DNA of 54,097 bases, taken from Methanomassiliicoccales archaeon (GTDB lineage Archaea > Thermoplasmatota > Thermoplasmata > RBG-16-68-12 > SOIM01). The DNA is taken from assembly GCA_004377185.1 (NCBI GenBank), contig SOIM01000027.1, positions 1 through 54,097 of the forward strand, written 5' to 3'. Positions 18,751 to 25,590 of the stretch are shown here, piece by piece. How positions within the stretch are numbered: position 1 is the stretch's first letter; each line of letters opens with the position of its first letter. The position numbers were made by a program, and so were the translations under genes. Below the pieces are notes generated by a model that was not told the origin of the DNA, did no database searches, and worked only from the letters and a program-made list of their open reading frames with translations.

Positions 18751-18783
18751 GACACCCTCATGTTTGCCATCGGGAGGCAACGG
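18751..18783. repeat. 33-bp diverged direct repeat, copy 2 (before HNH gene)
   Basis: Begins GACACCCTCATGTTTGCC and ends GGGAGGCAACGG, in the same orientation as copy 1 at 17583 and 1,168 bases from it. It lies about 50 bases upstream of the HNH start codon. Confidence 0.65.
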
Positions 18784-18899
18784 AGCTCCAAAACAACGTT
18801 CTCAGCTGAGAGGTCAATATTGTATTCAGGAGGTAACTCCGAAACACACTAGCCAGTATCCTCGGTATCTCAAACCCGAATGTGAATTCTTTTCAGAAT

Positions 18900-19457
18900 T
18901 CACGATTTCACCTGCCTTTTATGCCAATTCTCGAATCTGTCCACATCACCTTCCTCAATGACTCTGCATATCTTCACAGGCAACTCCAACACTTCCGTCA
19001 TCTCCTTCACGAGAGACTCATAACCCAGAGGGTAATATTGCTTCAAAAAAATCCAAACATAGCCTCCCCGCCCTATGATTTCATAATTGTAGCTCTTGGG
19101 TGAACCTCTCATGATGAATAGGGGTCTCAGACCCAAGAAGTCACAGATCTCTAACTTCGTAGCAAGTTCGTCTCTGGGAATGTAATCAAGCGTATTCTTC
19201 ACCTCGCAACCATACGGTATGCCATCCCTCTCCACAATGAAATCCAGATTGTGTTCTGTCTTCTTCCAACTCTTTCCGAAACAGCTATTGCTATGCTTGT
19301 CGATGAACTGAAATCGCCTTTCCAATAATGCGTTCTCGAACAGCATTTCCGCCCAATGGCCATAGGCTCTCGCAATATGCGGATTTGAGTACGCTCGGAC
19401 GATCCCTACCGCCTGTCTAACCTGAAGCCTGATGTACCTATGGCTTCTCCTATGCAA
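18900..19457 (-). CDS. PD-(D/E)XK nuclease-like protein
   Basis: 185 residues from a TTG start with GAGGT just upstream, overlapping the preceding gene by 52 bases. The motif order GHWAEMLFENALLE (helix with Glu), HNLDFIVERDG (Asp) and YGCEVKNTL (ExK) is that of restriction-endonuclease-fold enzymes, including archaeal resolvase-like and mobile-element nucleases. The C-terminal half is helical. Likely cuts DNA; substrate unknown. Overlap with a small winged-helix-like gene suggests a two-component unit. Confidence 0.65.
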   Translation of the reverse strand: MHRRSHRYIRLQVRQAVGIVRAYSNPHIARAYGHWAEMLFENALLERRFQFIDKHSNSCFGKSWKKTEHNLDFIVERDGIPYGCEVKNTLDYIPRDELATKLEICDFLGLRPLFIMRGSPKSYNYEIIGRGGYVWIFLKQYYPLGYESLVKEMTEVLELPVKICRVIEEGDVDRFENWHKRQVKS

Positions 19458-19753
19458 AACCTCAATCGCACGCCCTTTCCCAAGGGTTCGTAATGATCAC
19501 TCAGAAAGCCATCGGACACCAGCTCATTCACAGCTTTCCAGAGGATCCAATGAAAGAAAAGGCGTTCATGTAGTACCTGCAGTTGCTTCAGATAATATAC
19601 TCCAGTAGGATTCTCATCGAAAAAGACACCGAGTTCTTCCTTTGCTTCATCTATCTTCGAATCCCTGGGCACTTCGACCTCTTCTTCATAATACTCATCA
19701 GGGAAGTACTCGGTAGGAATATAACCGTCATAAGGGTCGGGAAATTCTTCCAT
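19406..19753 (-). CDS. acidic winged-helix-like partner of nuclease
   Basis: 115 residues. A strongly acidic N-terminal tail (MEEFPDPYDGYIPTEYFPDE) is followed by a helical domain (VYYLKQLQVLHERLFFHWIL, AVNELVSDGFLSD) with the pattern of a winged helix. It overlaps the nuclease gene in another frame. An acidic tail next to a nuclease is compatible with an inhibitor or antitoxin role, but that is inference. Confidence 0.55.
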   Translation of the reverse strand: MEEFPDPYDGYIPTEYFPDEYYEEEVEVPRDSKIDEAKEELGVFFDENPTGVYYLKQLQVLHERLFFHWILWKAVNELVSDGFLSDHYEPLGKGVRLRFCIGEAIGTSGFRLDRR

Positions 19754-20043
19754 TACTATCTCGAGGTATCTCCGCCGCGTTTATCTACTTTTGGCACGCA
19801 ACCCGACAGGGCTCTCGAACAGAGTAGAAGATCCTTTAAAGCGCTCATTCCGATTCCAACAAGATGACTGAGGAAGAGGATGAGGAGTCTACCTTGTTTC
19901 GAACAGAAGGGATTCCAGGCGGACTTGAAAGGCTTGAATGGATTCAACAAACAAATTTATAGGCAAAAGTTTGTGTGAGCACGTGACTTAGGGGTGAAGG
20001 GTAGACGTCGGAATATAGAATTGCTGCAAAAACAAGGAGCTTC

Positions 20044-20736
20044 TTGGAGAGAATCTCCAGAGAAACTGGCCGTGAAATAAGAGTCGAGAAGGGATTGAGC
20101 ACACGAATAGGAGGCATAAAAGCTGCTTTTGAGCCAGATCGGAAATACATCATTATTAAGATTCGAGACGATATAGAAGAGGATGACGTGAACATCCAAG
20201 AATCAATCATTCATGAAGCAATACATGGCCTGCTATATTATGGAAAAGGCTACTGCTTTCCAGAGTCAAGATTTCCTCCAACATATATGGAAAGAGAGAG
20301 TGTTAACATATTGATATCAATGGTTGATGACATAGTGGTGAACAAGATAATGCAAGATGAAGGTGTCTCACCTATTGGGAATGTGTATTTGGGAATGGTG
20401 AAAAAGGAAACCAAAGCTGCAGAAGGATCAACCGACATTTACGAGAATGTGTCGTATGATCCGATAGTGAAAAGCAGATTCATGGTCTACAGATTCGTTA
20501 TGGCTTGGGGATACTTGGAGTACTACAAAGTCACTAGAAAGGAGAGAAAGATACTAGAGAGATTCCTTGAGTCTTTCGAAGATGCTTATCCTGACGAATT
20601 TAAAATGGCAAGAGATATAGTTGAAGTACTCAGCCAGAATGACGATTTCACTTCAGATGGCCATCACAAAGCAATGATGGAGATTCTGAGGTTATGGGAG
20701 CTTGATAATTTGATTGTTCTCAGATATTACTCATAA
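20044..20736 (+). CDS. zincin-like protein with HExxH motif
   Basis: 230 residues. The motif HEAIHGLLYYG (H57, E58, H61) marks a zinc metalloprotease-like fold, in the sequence ESIIHEAIHG; a third ligand might be E or D in the following helices (RESVNILISMVDD). The rest is helical with no known domain. TTG start with AAGGAG four bases upstream; TATA-like ATTTATAGG at about 19957. In family terms it resembles ImmA/IrrE-like or SprT-like proteases found near mobile elements, but no partner repressor is adjacent. Confidence 0.6.
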   Translation: MERISRETGREIRVEKGLSTRIGGIKAAFEPDRKYIIIKIRDDIEEDDVNIQESIIHEAIHGLLYYGKGYCFPESRFPPTYMERESVNILISMVDDIVVNKIMQDEGVSPIGNVYLGMVKKETKAAEGSTDIYENVSYDPIVKSRFMVYRFVMAWGYLEYYKVTRKERKILERFLESFEDAYPDEFKMARDIVEVLSQNDDFTSDGHHKAMMEILRLWELDNLIVLRYYS

Positions 20737-21000
20737 TTCCTTGAATGGTGCATCCGGGCTAACGCCCCGAGCAAGATGCGGCAGGGACATTATGTGAAGA
20801 AGCGAGATGAGCTAAAAACTTATAGACAGAATTTGAAAGTGCCCCTACGAGCAGCGACGGTCAATTGCCTTAGTCTACACTTCTCTGAATCCTACTTCGT
20901 TTAGTCTATGTTCATTCTCGGATGACATCATATCACTCCTCCCCGTTTCAAGTCATTGGCCGAGAGGGTAACGCCTATCTAGCCTGACACTGATGCCCTT
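20737..21000. other. spacer before the structured element
   Basis: No gene supported. A TATA-like ACTTATAG lies at about 20818. Confidence 0.3.
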
Positions 21001-21084
21001 TTTGCTTATCTAAGCATCCCTCCACAACGAGGAGGCCGTTTAAAACGTTCTTTTCAATCGGAACGGCCTCTACCCTCGTTTTTT
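21001..21084 (+). ncRNA. structured element, copy 1 (putative small RNA)
   Basis: Shares a 5' block with 25303-25332: GCTTATCTAAGC, a self-complementary mini-hairpin, followed by ATCCCTCCACAACGA. It is followed by a 9-bp stem GAGGCCGTT / AACGGCCTC (21032-21040 with 21062-21070) and a T-tract near 21079. In copy 2 the same stem is AGGCCGCTC / GAGCGGCCT, so paired positions changed together. The single-stranded CCCTCC is complementary to GGAGGG ribosome-binding sites. I see no frame in it. Confidence 0.6.
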
Positions 21085-21133
21085 GAACATGAAAGAATGG
21101 CAACGTGCCGAATTGAAGCCAACCTCTTGCCTC

Positions 21134-21274
21134 TCAGTCGGAGCATGGAATATTCCGAGTTCTTCTTCGTTTTGTACCGATGAAAGGAGTGCCGAAGATC
21201 CATCTCCTATTCGCTTGCGTTTCGTTGAATTCGGGTTCGACCTCGGCCACTTTTGTCCTCTCATCTTCTTCCAT
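21134..21274 (-). CDS. possible small ORF downstream of array A
   Basis: 46-residue frame starting MEEDERTKVAEVEPEF with a basic C-terminus (GTKRRRTRNIPCSD). Its ATG lies 39 bases inside from the outer site pair of array A, the same geometry as the ORF at 22396 relative to array C, whose product also starts MEE. No ribosome site, no family. Confidence 0.3.
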   Translation of the reverse strand: MEEDERTKVAEVEPEFNETQANRRWIFGTPFIGTKRRRTRNIPCSD

Positions 21275-21289
21275 TTCCGATTCTCTTTG

Positions 21290-21668
21290 ATGGCTTCCGT
21301 TATGCCTACGTTATGCGTCTTTTATGCGTCAATTATTGAAGGCATACGAAGCCATTTTAAGCCATTTTTGCAGGAGTTCTCGATGGCTTCGTCGAGAATG
21401 GCTTCTCGATGGCTTCGATTCCATGATTTTTGAAGCCATTTTCTTGTGCATCTGGATGCATTCAATGCAATGAAAATCGATGGCTTCATTCGTATGCATG
21501 CGATTATGCCTTCCAAATGCCTTAGAAAATGAAGGCATACGAAGGCATTTTGCAATCTCGGCATCGGACTCAATTGCTCCCGCGTGATTGCTCCTTCGAA
21601 ATGCCTTCAGAAACAGGGGCATAGGTAAGCATAGGGGAGGCATTTTCGTCGTGCCTCCCGATGCCTTG
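21290..21668. repeat. site array A (ATGGCTTC / ATGCCTTC)
   Basis: Outer direct pair ATGCGTC at 21313 and 21324. Inner sites ATGGCTTC: reverse at 21348, 21359 (7 of 8) and 21432; forward at 21290, 21383, 21398, 21409 and 21480. Core CTGGATGCA at 21452. Right part uses ATGCCTTC: forward 21506 and 21517 (7 of 8), reverse 21531 and 21541; single forward copies at 21601 and 21661 (7 of 8). One reverse GAAGGCAT also occurs at 21338. Order and spacing match arrays B and C although the site sequence differs. After the array comes GCATCGGACTCA, also found after C. Confidence 0.8.
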
Positions 21669-21799
21669 CACAAAAGCCTGTTATCATGCCCTTTCCCACC
21701 CGTGTTTTTCAGTAATCTTGCCTTCCACCGGACTATCTAGATTCGAAGACTTGCGTGATGTGCGGAGAGTGCGCGGATTTCCCGGTTCATAGTGGTATT

Positions 21800-22090
21800 A
21801 TAGGGTCATTATAGGGTCAATATTCTCATGATTCGACCCCATATTCGACCCCATAATTGACCATGCAGCGCATGGGGTATTGAGAATGGGGTCCTTTGAT
21901 GGGGTCTGATGCTATGTTTTGCGTGGATTTCGATGCTGTTGCTCGATGGACTGGATGCAATAATATCGATGATAATGCATACTTCATGAAATGCAAGGCA
22001 CGAATGGGGTAGTTATGGGGTATTAATGACCCCATTTCCGAGCATTCTGCGACCCCATTATCGATTCCCATCACGAGCATAGGAATATCA
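21800..22090. repeat. site array B (ATGGGGTC)
   Basis: Outer direct pair ATAGGGTC at 21800 and 21811. Reverse GACCCCAT at 21835 and 21847; forward ATGGGGT(C) at 21872, 21886 and 21899. Core GATGGACTGGATGCAA at 21945-21960. Right: forward ATGGGGT at 22004 and 22015; reverse GACCCCAT at 22028 and 22051. The end GAGCATAGGAATATCATCA matches GAGCAAAGGAATATCATCA after array C. Confidence 0.8.
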
Positions 22091-22396
22091 TCATACGATA
22101 CCCTCTTTCTTTTCCTTTTTCCATCTACTGTAGTGTGCATAATGGGAGGATATATGATTGTCATGGATATTGATGACTCGAGGATTCGCTCCCGGACTTG
22201 AGATTATTCTTGGAAGGTCTGCCGCTACAGTCCTTCCTTCACCAAAGTGCCGGTAAAGTAGGTCCTTGATCTCGCGTCGGTGAGTCTCATCCTCGTAGTC
22301 GAGAATTCTTTGACCTTCGACAGCCTTGAATGCAGGTTGAATTACGGGCGATCTCACAGTTGCTTGCTCCTCCCCTTTTTTCTCAGCTTCTTCCAT
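22091..22396 (-). CDS. hypothetical charged protein between arrays B and C
   Basis: 101 residues from the ATG at 22396, which follows GGGAGG by six bases. The product starts MEEAEKKGEEQATVRSP, has a central helix (DETHRREIKDLLYRHFGEG) and a His/Lys-rich C-terminus. Its promoter region on the minus strand overlaps the outer site pair of array C (TATA-like CCGTATATTG about 30 bases before the ATG). The stop lies at the conserved edge of array B. No family recognised. Possibly the gene controlled by array C. Confidence 0.45.
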   Translation of the reverse strand: MEEAEKKGEEQATVRSPVIQPAFKAVEGQRILDYEDETHRREIKDLLYRHFGEGRTVAADLPRIISSPGANPRVINIHDNHISSHYAHYSRWKKEKKEGIV

Positions 22397-22424
22397 TCTC
22401 TGCCTCCCTTTGTCGTACTTCAAT

Positions 22425-22700
22425 ATACGGCTATGATACGGCTAAGATACGCGCAACAATACCCGTATGATTCCGTATAACTCCGTATTCCCTTGATACG
22501 GAATTGAGAATACGGAATTCGATACGGAAAAATGCGGCTTTCTACGGTTACATACATACGGACTTGTAGATGGACTGGATGCAAGAAATGTATTTACATA
22601 ATCCGCATTAATGAATCTACGGTCAATATACGGAGGATATGCGGATTTGAAGTCCGCATTTTTCCGCATTCTAGAAGGTCGCATCGGACTCACTCGCGGA
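22425..22700. repeat. site array C (ATACGGA / ATGCGGA)
   Basis: Outer direct pair ATACGGC at 22425 and 22436. Reverse TCCGTAT at 22472 and 22482; forward ATACGGA at 22496, 22510, 22522 and 22556. Core GATGGACTGGATGCAA at 22569-22584. Right: forward ATACGGA at 22628 and ATGCGGA at 22639; reverse TCCGCAT at 22653 and 22663. Followed by GCATCGGACTCACTCGCGG, shared with A, then AGCAAAGGAATATCATCA, shared with B. It lies between the minus-strand ORF at 22396 and the plus-strand AbrB relic at 22777. Confidence 0.85.
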
Positions 22701-22776
22701 GCAAAGGAATATCATCAACGCTTTTGTATTCGCCTAATAGAAGCCTGTTGGCAGCGTAATAGGATCGTCCCCTTAG

Positions 22777-22959
22777 ATGGACGTCGAAGGTCCTCTCAAG
22801 ATCAAGGCAAACAAGAACGGTCAAGTTGTGATTCCCCGCATAGTTCGAGAGGCGATGAACGGTTCTCCGGGAGATCGCATCGAATAGTGCGACACGGTTA
22901 TCAACAAAGAAGGTGAAGAGACGTGCGTAGTAAGAAGGATTCCAAGAGACTCGCAGTAG
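22777..22959 (+). pseudogene. AbrB-family regulator interrupted by TAG
   Basis: From the ATG at 22777 the frame gives an AbrB-type swapped hairpin: KIKANKNGQVVIPRIVREAM, then GSPGDRIE, and a TAG at 22885. The frame continues with CDTVINKEGEETCVVRRIP to TAG at 22957. The second half fits the rest of an AbrB domain, so the first TAG looks like a nonsense mutation. TAG is used as a normal terminator elsewhere here (for example at 8821, 11708 and 34091), so read-through is unlikely. No ribosome site. It faces away from array C and could have been its DNA-binding partner. Confidence 0.65.
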
Positions 22960-23264
22960 AGGATTCAGATGTATGATCATGTGTTCCTTCTCGGTAAGAC
23001 GTAACTCATTAGCAAGGGCCAGATTCACTGCGTAAACATTAACTGTAGAAATCCATGTAACTGGTGGGCCTGAGCAGGCATCGTCCCAGAGGATGTACAA
23101 CGTATAGATGGCCGTTGGAACTAGTTTCGAACCCAAATCGGTCTGAATCCCACTGGGCCCGTTTTCATTCTACTGCGAGAATCGTCTTGTATGCTGACTT
23201 TGCCTCCTTTCAACTGAAAACGCTTCTTCTAAGGGATGGTGGGAATTAAGGACGTTTGACGTGG
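22960..23264. other. stretch without supported gene
   Basis: About 300 bases. It contains a tRNA-end-like phrase near 23130-23162 (ending CCCACTGGGCCCG) that does not form a T-arm. No plus-strand gene; a minus-strand open frame across 22690-23136 is antisense to the AbrB relic and I do not accept it. Confidence 0.3.
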
Positions 23265-23444
23265 ATGATAAAGGTTGGCAAAAGAGTTATTGGAGTTGCC
23301 GAGTTTCCATTGATAACAGAGAAGGAGAGGAAGATCATTGGTACTCTCGGAATTCAGGCAATTGATTGGGTTGAAGAACCGTTCAAGCCCGGTGGTTTAG
23401 GAGCAAAAAGCAAGACTGAAATTAAAACAAGAAGACCCAGATAA
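23265..23444 (+). CDS. possible small protein, 59 residues
   Basis: Starts at the ATG in GTGGATGATAAAG. The product (MIKVGKRVIGVAEFPLITEK..., middle DWVEEPFKPGG, basic tail) has a balanced composition and looks like a small alpha/beta protein. It overlaps the convergent 3' end of the prenyltransferase gene by 23 bases. No clear ribosome site and no family, so moderate to low support. Confidence 0.4.
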   Translation: MIKVGKRVIGVAEFPLITEKERKIIGTLGIQAIDWVEEPFKPGGLGAKSKTEIKTRRPR

Positions 23445-24327
23445 TCATTCCAATCGAAACTAGGAGAGGTGTCAAAAGCATAACAACCACGTTTGTTCCC
23501 AGATACGGAACTAGTGCATCGGAATCGCTATGGTGCTTTAGCACGCCGACAATCGTCTTCAAAGCCAGGGGCAGTGTCGCCAATCCCAGCAGAGCTGTCA
23601 AAGGCAGAAAATGCAATACTACAGCCCCCAACAATATGACATAAATCAATACCATTACGAAAGAATATATCTTGGCCGACTTCTCTCTGCCTAGAATTAT
23701 CGGCAGATGCTTCCTTCCATCAGTCCTATCGGCCTCAACATCAGGAAACTCATTGAGCAAAAGAAGGTTCGAAATGAGCAACCATGATATCAGGGTCAAG
23801 ATTGCAATCGACCAACTGCAATTTCCATTCTGAACGAAGTAGGTACCGAAGACAATGAGGGCAAATCCCCCCGCAGATATCTCGCTCACTATGTACAGTT
23901 TTGCAAGGAGGATGGTATAGAAGAATATCAAGAAGACTCCCACCAATCCCAGAATCAGAATCGGCCAGCCGTATACAGAGACGAAATAGACGCCTATCAG
24001 AACCAGCAAGACGAGGGTTCCGATTGCAAGATAGAATGCCTTTTTCGGATCGAGCGCTCTGGACGGTAGAACACCACTCCCTCCGCTGAAGGGGGTTCTC
24101 TTGGTCTTGAAGTCAACACCGCTCTTGTAGTCGAAATACTCGTTAAATACGTTGACGCTTATATGAGCAAACAGAGCCCCAAGAAAACTCAGGACAAGGA
24201 ACCAGGCATTGAATGGGTTACCGTCGTGGATGGAAACGGATATGCCCAAAAGTACATAGATTGGAGTCATAATCAGAAAAGGGATTCTCATTATTCCCAG
24301 CCATGTTCTGACCTTAGTTGTGTTCAT
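23422..24327 (-). CDS. UbiA-family prenyltransferase (MenA-like)
   Basis: 301 residues with about eight transmembrane helices. Both Asp-rich motifs that bind the Mg2+-diphosphate are present: NEYFDYKSGVD (N62, D66, D72) and NEFPDVEADRTDGR (D196, D200). The family transfers a polyprenyl chain from a diphosphate donor to an aromatic or other acceptor; the NExFDYxxGxD form is typical of MenA-like quinone enzymes and of archaeal lipid prenyltransferases, and I cannot choose between these. The ATG overlaps the preceding gene by four bases (ATGA), the last gene of a three-gene operon. Confidence 0.88.
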   Translation of the reverse strand: MNTTKVRTWLGIMRIPFLIMTPIYVLLGISVSIHDGNPFNAWFLVLSFLGALFAHISVNVFNEYFDYKSGVDFKTKRTPFSGGSGVLPSRALDPKKAFYLAIGTLVLLVLIGVYFVSVYGWPILILGLVGVFLIFFYTILLAKLYIVSEISAGGFALIVFGTYFVQNGNCSWSIAILTLISWLLISNLLLLNEFPDVEADRTDGRKHLPIILGREKSAKIYSFVMVLIYVILLGAVVLHFLPLTALLGLATLPLALKTIVGVLKHHSDSDALVPYLGTNVVVMLLTPLLVSIGMIIWVFLF

Positions 24328-24650
24328 TCTTCCACTGCGGTCAATGTTTTCATCAAACGCTCGTAGGCGAGACTTTCTTTTTCCTTGGCTTCCCGGTACT
24401 TACGGATAGCCGACGCAACCAAGCGTCGAATCCTCGACGCTTCCATACGAGGAGAGAAACCAATCAGCTCCTCGGAGGAGGATATTTTACCGCACTTGCC
24501 ACACCTCCAGTTATCTAGTGTGGTGCGATAGTAGGTTGACCCGAAGGCGCCGCAACGGGCGCGGGTACCATCGTACACTGCGAGGTCATGCGATGTGCCG
24601 TGTCTTACCAATGGGTAGTCACGAATCCACTTTGGAACACGGCTGCTCAT
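24324..24650 (-). CDS. small zinc-ribbon protein
   Basis: 108 residues. A zinc-ribbon-like region, RCGAFGSTYYRTTLDNWRCGKCGK, supplies one Cys plus a CxxC pair; a basic helical C-terminus (RIRRLVASAIRKYREAKEKE) follows. The type resembles small archaeal nucleic-acid-binding ribbons. Middle gene of an operon: six bases after the 24657 gene ends and overlapping the prenyltransferase start. Function in that pathway is unclear. Confidence 0.6.
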   Translation of the reverse strand: MSSRVPKWIRDYPLVRHGTSHDLAVYDGTRARCGAFGSTYYRTTLDNWRCGKCGKISSSEELIGFSPRMEASRIRRLVASAIRKYREAKEKESLAYERLMKTLTAVEE

Positions 24651-24656
24651 GTAGCA

Positions 24657-24995
24657 TCACCCAGCCCTTGAGTTGGGATTGTATTCAACTTTCATAAGAA
24701 TCTTATGCGTAATGCTAATTGTGTATTTTGTGAATCTACTCTGGTCTCTTAGTTGATGCCTGCGGATTGTCCCTTTGATGTATCCTTCCCGATTCTCATA
24801 GGCTATCCTAGAATCATCTTTGGGCACTTTCTGCACGCTGCCATTCTCCAATATGCAATCTATATGATCCCCATCGGTATACCTTGCATCAAAGTCCCCT
24901 CTATCCAGGTAACCACTAACGGCTGTCCAATTCCTTATTCTTCTTGATGTTCTAAGCTCAGTTGTCAGCATTCGCCAGTAATCATCAAATCGCAT
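24657..24995 (-). CDS. hypothetical protein, first gene of prenyltransferase operon
   Basis: 112 residues starting MRFDDYWRMLTTELRTSRR. Mixed alpha/beta with a basic C-terminal half (GTIRRHQLRDQSRFTKYTI); no domain recognised. Transcription probably starts at or next to the ATG, since a TATA box (CTTTTATATCC on the minus strand, 25018-25029) lies about 29 bases upstream. Followed closely by the zinc-ribbon and UbiA genes. Confidence 0.55.
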   Translation of the reverse strand: MRFDDYWRMLTTELRTSRRIRNWTAVSGYLDRGDFDARYTDGDHIDCILENGSVQKVPKDDSRIAYENREGYIKGTIRRHQLRDQSRFTKYTISITHKILMKVEYNPNSRAG

Positions 24996-25017
24996 ACGTT
25001 ACGCTCTAAAGAATCTA

Positions 25018-25029
25018 GGATATAAAAGG
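25018..25029 (-). promoter_or_regulatory. TATA box of the 24995 operon
   Basis: CCTTTTATATCC on the minus strand, centred 29 bases before the start codon at 24995; spacing implies a leaderless or very short-leader transcript. Confidence 0.6.
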
Positions 25030-25302
25030 TTGTCCCATTGAGTGGGTCCTTCAATCTTGACCTATCTTTCGACATATATCTACATTCGTGGTGAGCAAAA
25101 ACCTTGTCGTACTTCGAAAAGGAGGACGACATCATTACTGCTTGTCAAGGAAGCTGATGGAGGGCTTCGAACTTCGATTTCAAAACCGATGGAGAAAAAG
25201 AGTGATTTATGTCGCACTCCATAGGGAACTGCGACATTCCCTCTCCTCACAGAAACCAGAATCGCGGGGGCTATGTTAATATACGGTGGCCTCCAATATT
25301 AT
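25030..25302. other. spacer upstream of structured element copy 2
   Basis: No gene supported. A TATA-like GTTAATATAC at about 25275-25284 lies roughly 25 bases before the conserved start of the element at 25303, so it may be its promoter. Confidence 0.4.
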
Positions 25303-25385
25303 CTTGCTTATCTAAGCATCCCTCCACAACGAATAGGCCGCTCACACCCTAGTTTTTCATCAGAGCGGCCTCGCCCCCTTTTTTT
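25303..25385 (+). ncRNA. structured element, copy 2 (putative small RNA)
   Basis: The first 30 bases are identical or nearly so to 21001-21030 (GCTTATCTAAGC mini-hairpin, then ATCCCTCCACAACGA). It is followed by a 9-bp stem AGGCCGCTC / GAGCGGCCT (25335-25343 with 25363-25371) with a 19-base loop, and ends in CCCCC plus a run of T. The stem differs in sequence from copy 1 but keeps pairing, which supports selection on RNA structure. A TATA-like box about 25 bases upstream supports independent transcription. Confidence 0.65.
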
Positions 25386-25590
25386 CCGCCGGAAATTAAT
25401 GTCTTCTTCGATTTTGAAGAAGAGTAACAGGAAAACTGTTATCAACATTGATAATATCGCTGGTACTATGGTTCCCTCTCCTTGAGAACAACCCCAAAAC
25501 CCTTAAGTTGCCTTCTCTGCTCTTGATTGGTAAGCGATGAGAAGGAGAGAGATTGTGGTGGGGAAGAAAATCAAGAAGCCCTCTTGAATG

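Noticed and set aside
21290..22700. CRISPR array
   Set aside because: Sites are only 7-8 bases, occur in both orientations and have spacings near 11 bases; no repeat-spacer pattern and no cas genes.
21290..22700. Integron attC sites
   Set aside because: No R'/R'' core boxes at unit ends and no cassette genes bounded by them; repeats are internal and symmetric.
7054..22887. In-frame TAG codons as pyrrolysine sites (7054 and 22885)
   Set aside because: Many confident genes here end in TAG (8821, 11708, 34091, 38740), and both cases lie in otherwise decayed genes.
22690..23136. 148-codon open frame on the minus strand
   Set aside because: It is antisense to a clear AbrB-type frame, has no ribosome site, and its composition is not protein-like in the first half.
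23066..23163. tRNA-like ends (GGGCCTG ... TGGGCCC)
   Set aside because: The acceptor arms can pair, but the T-arm lacks TTC and its stem does not pair, and no anticodon arm is visible.
25042..25279. Two overlapping short plus-strand frames
   Set aside because: Mutually exclusive, no ribosome site, no family resemblance.
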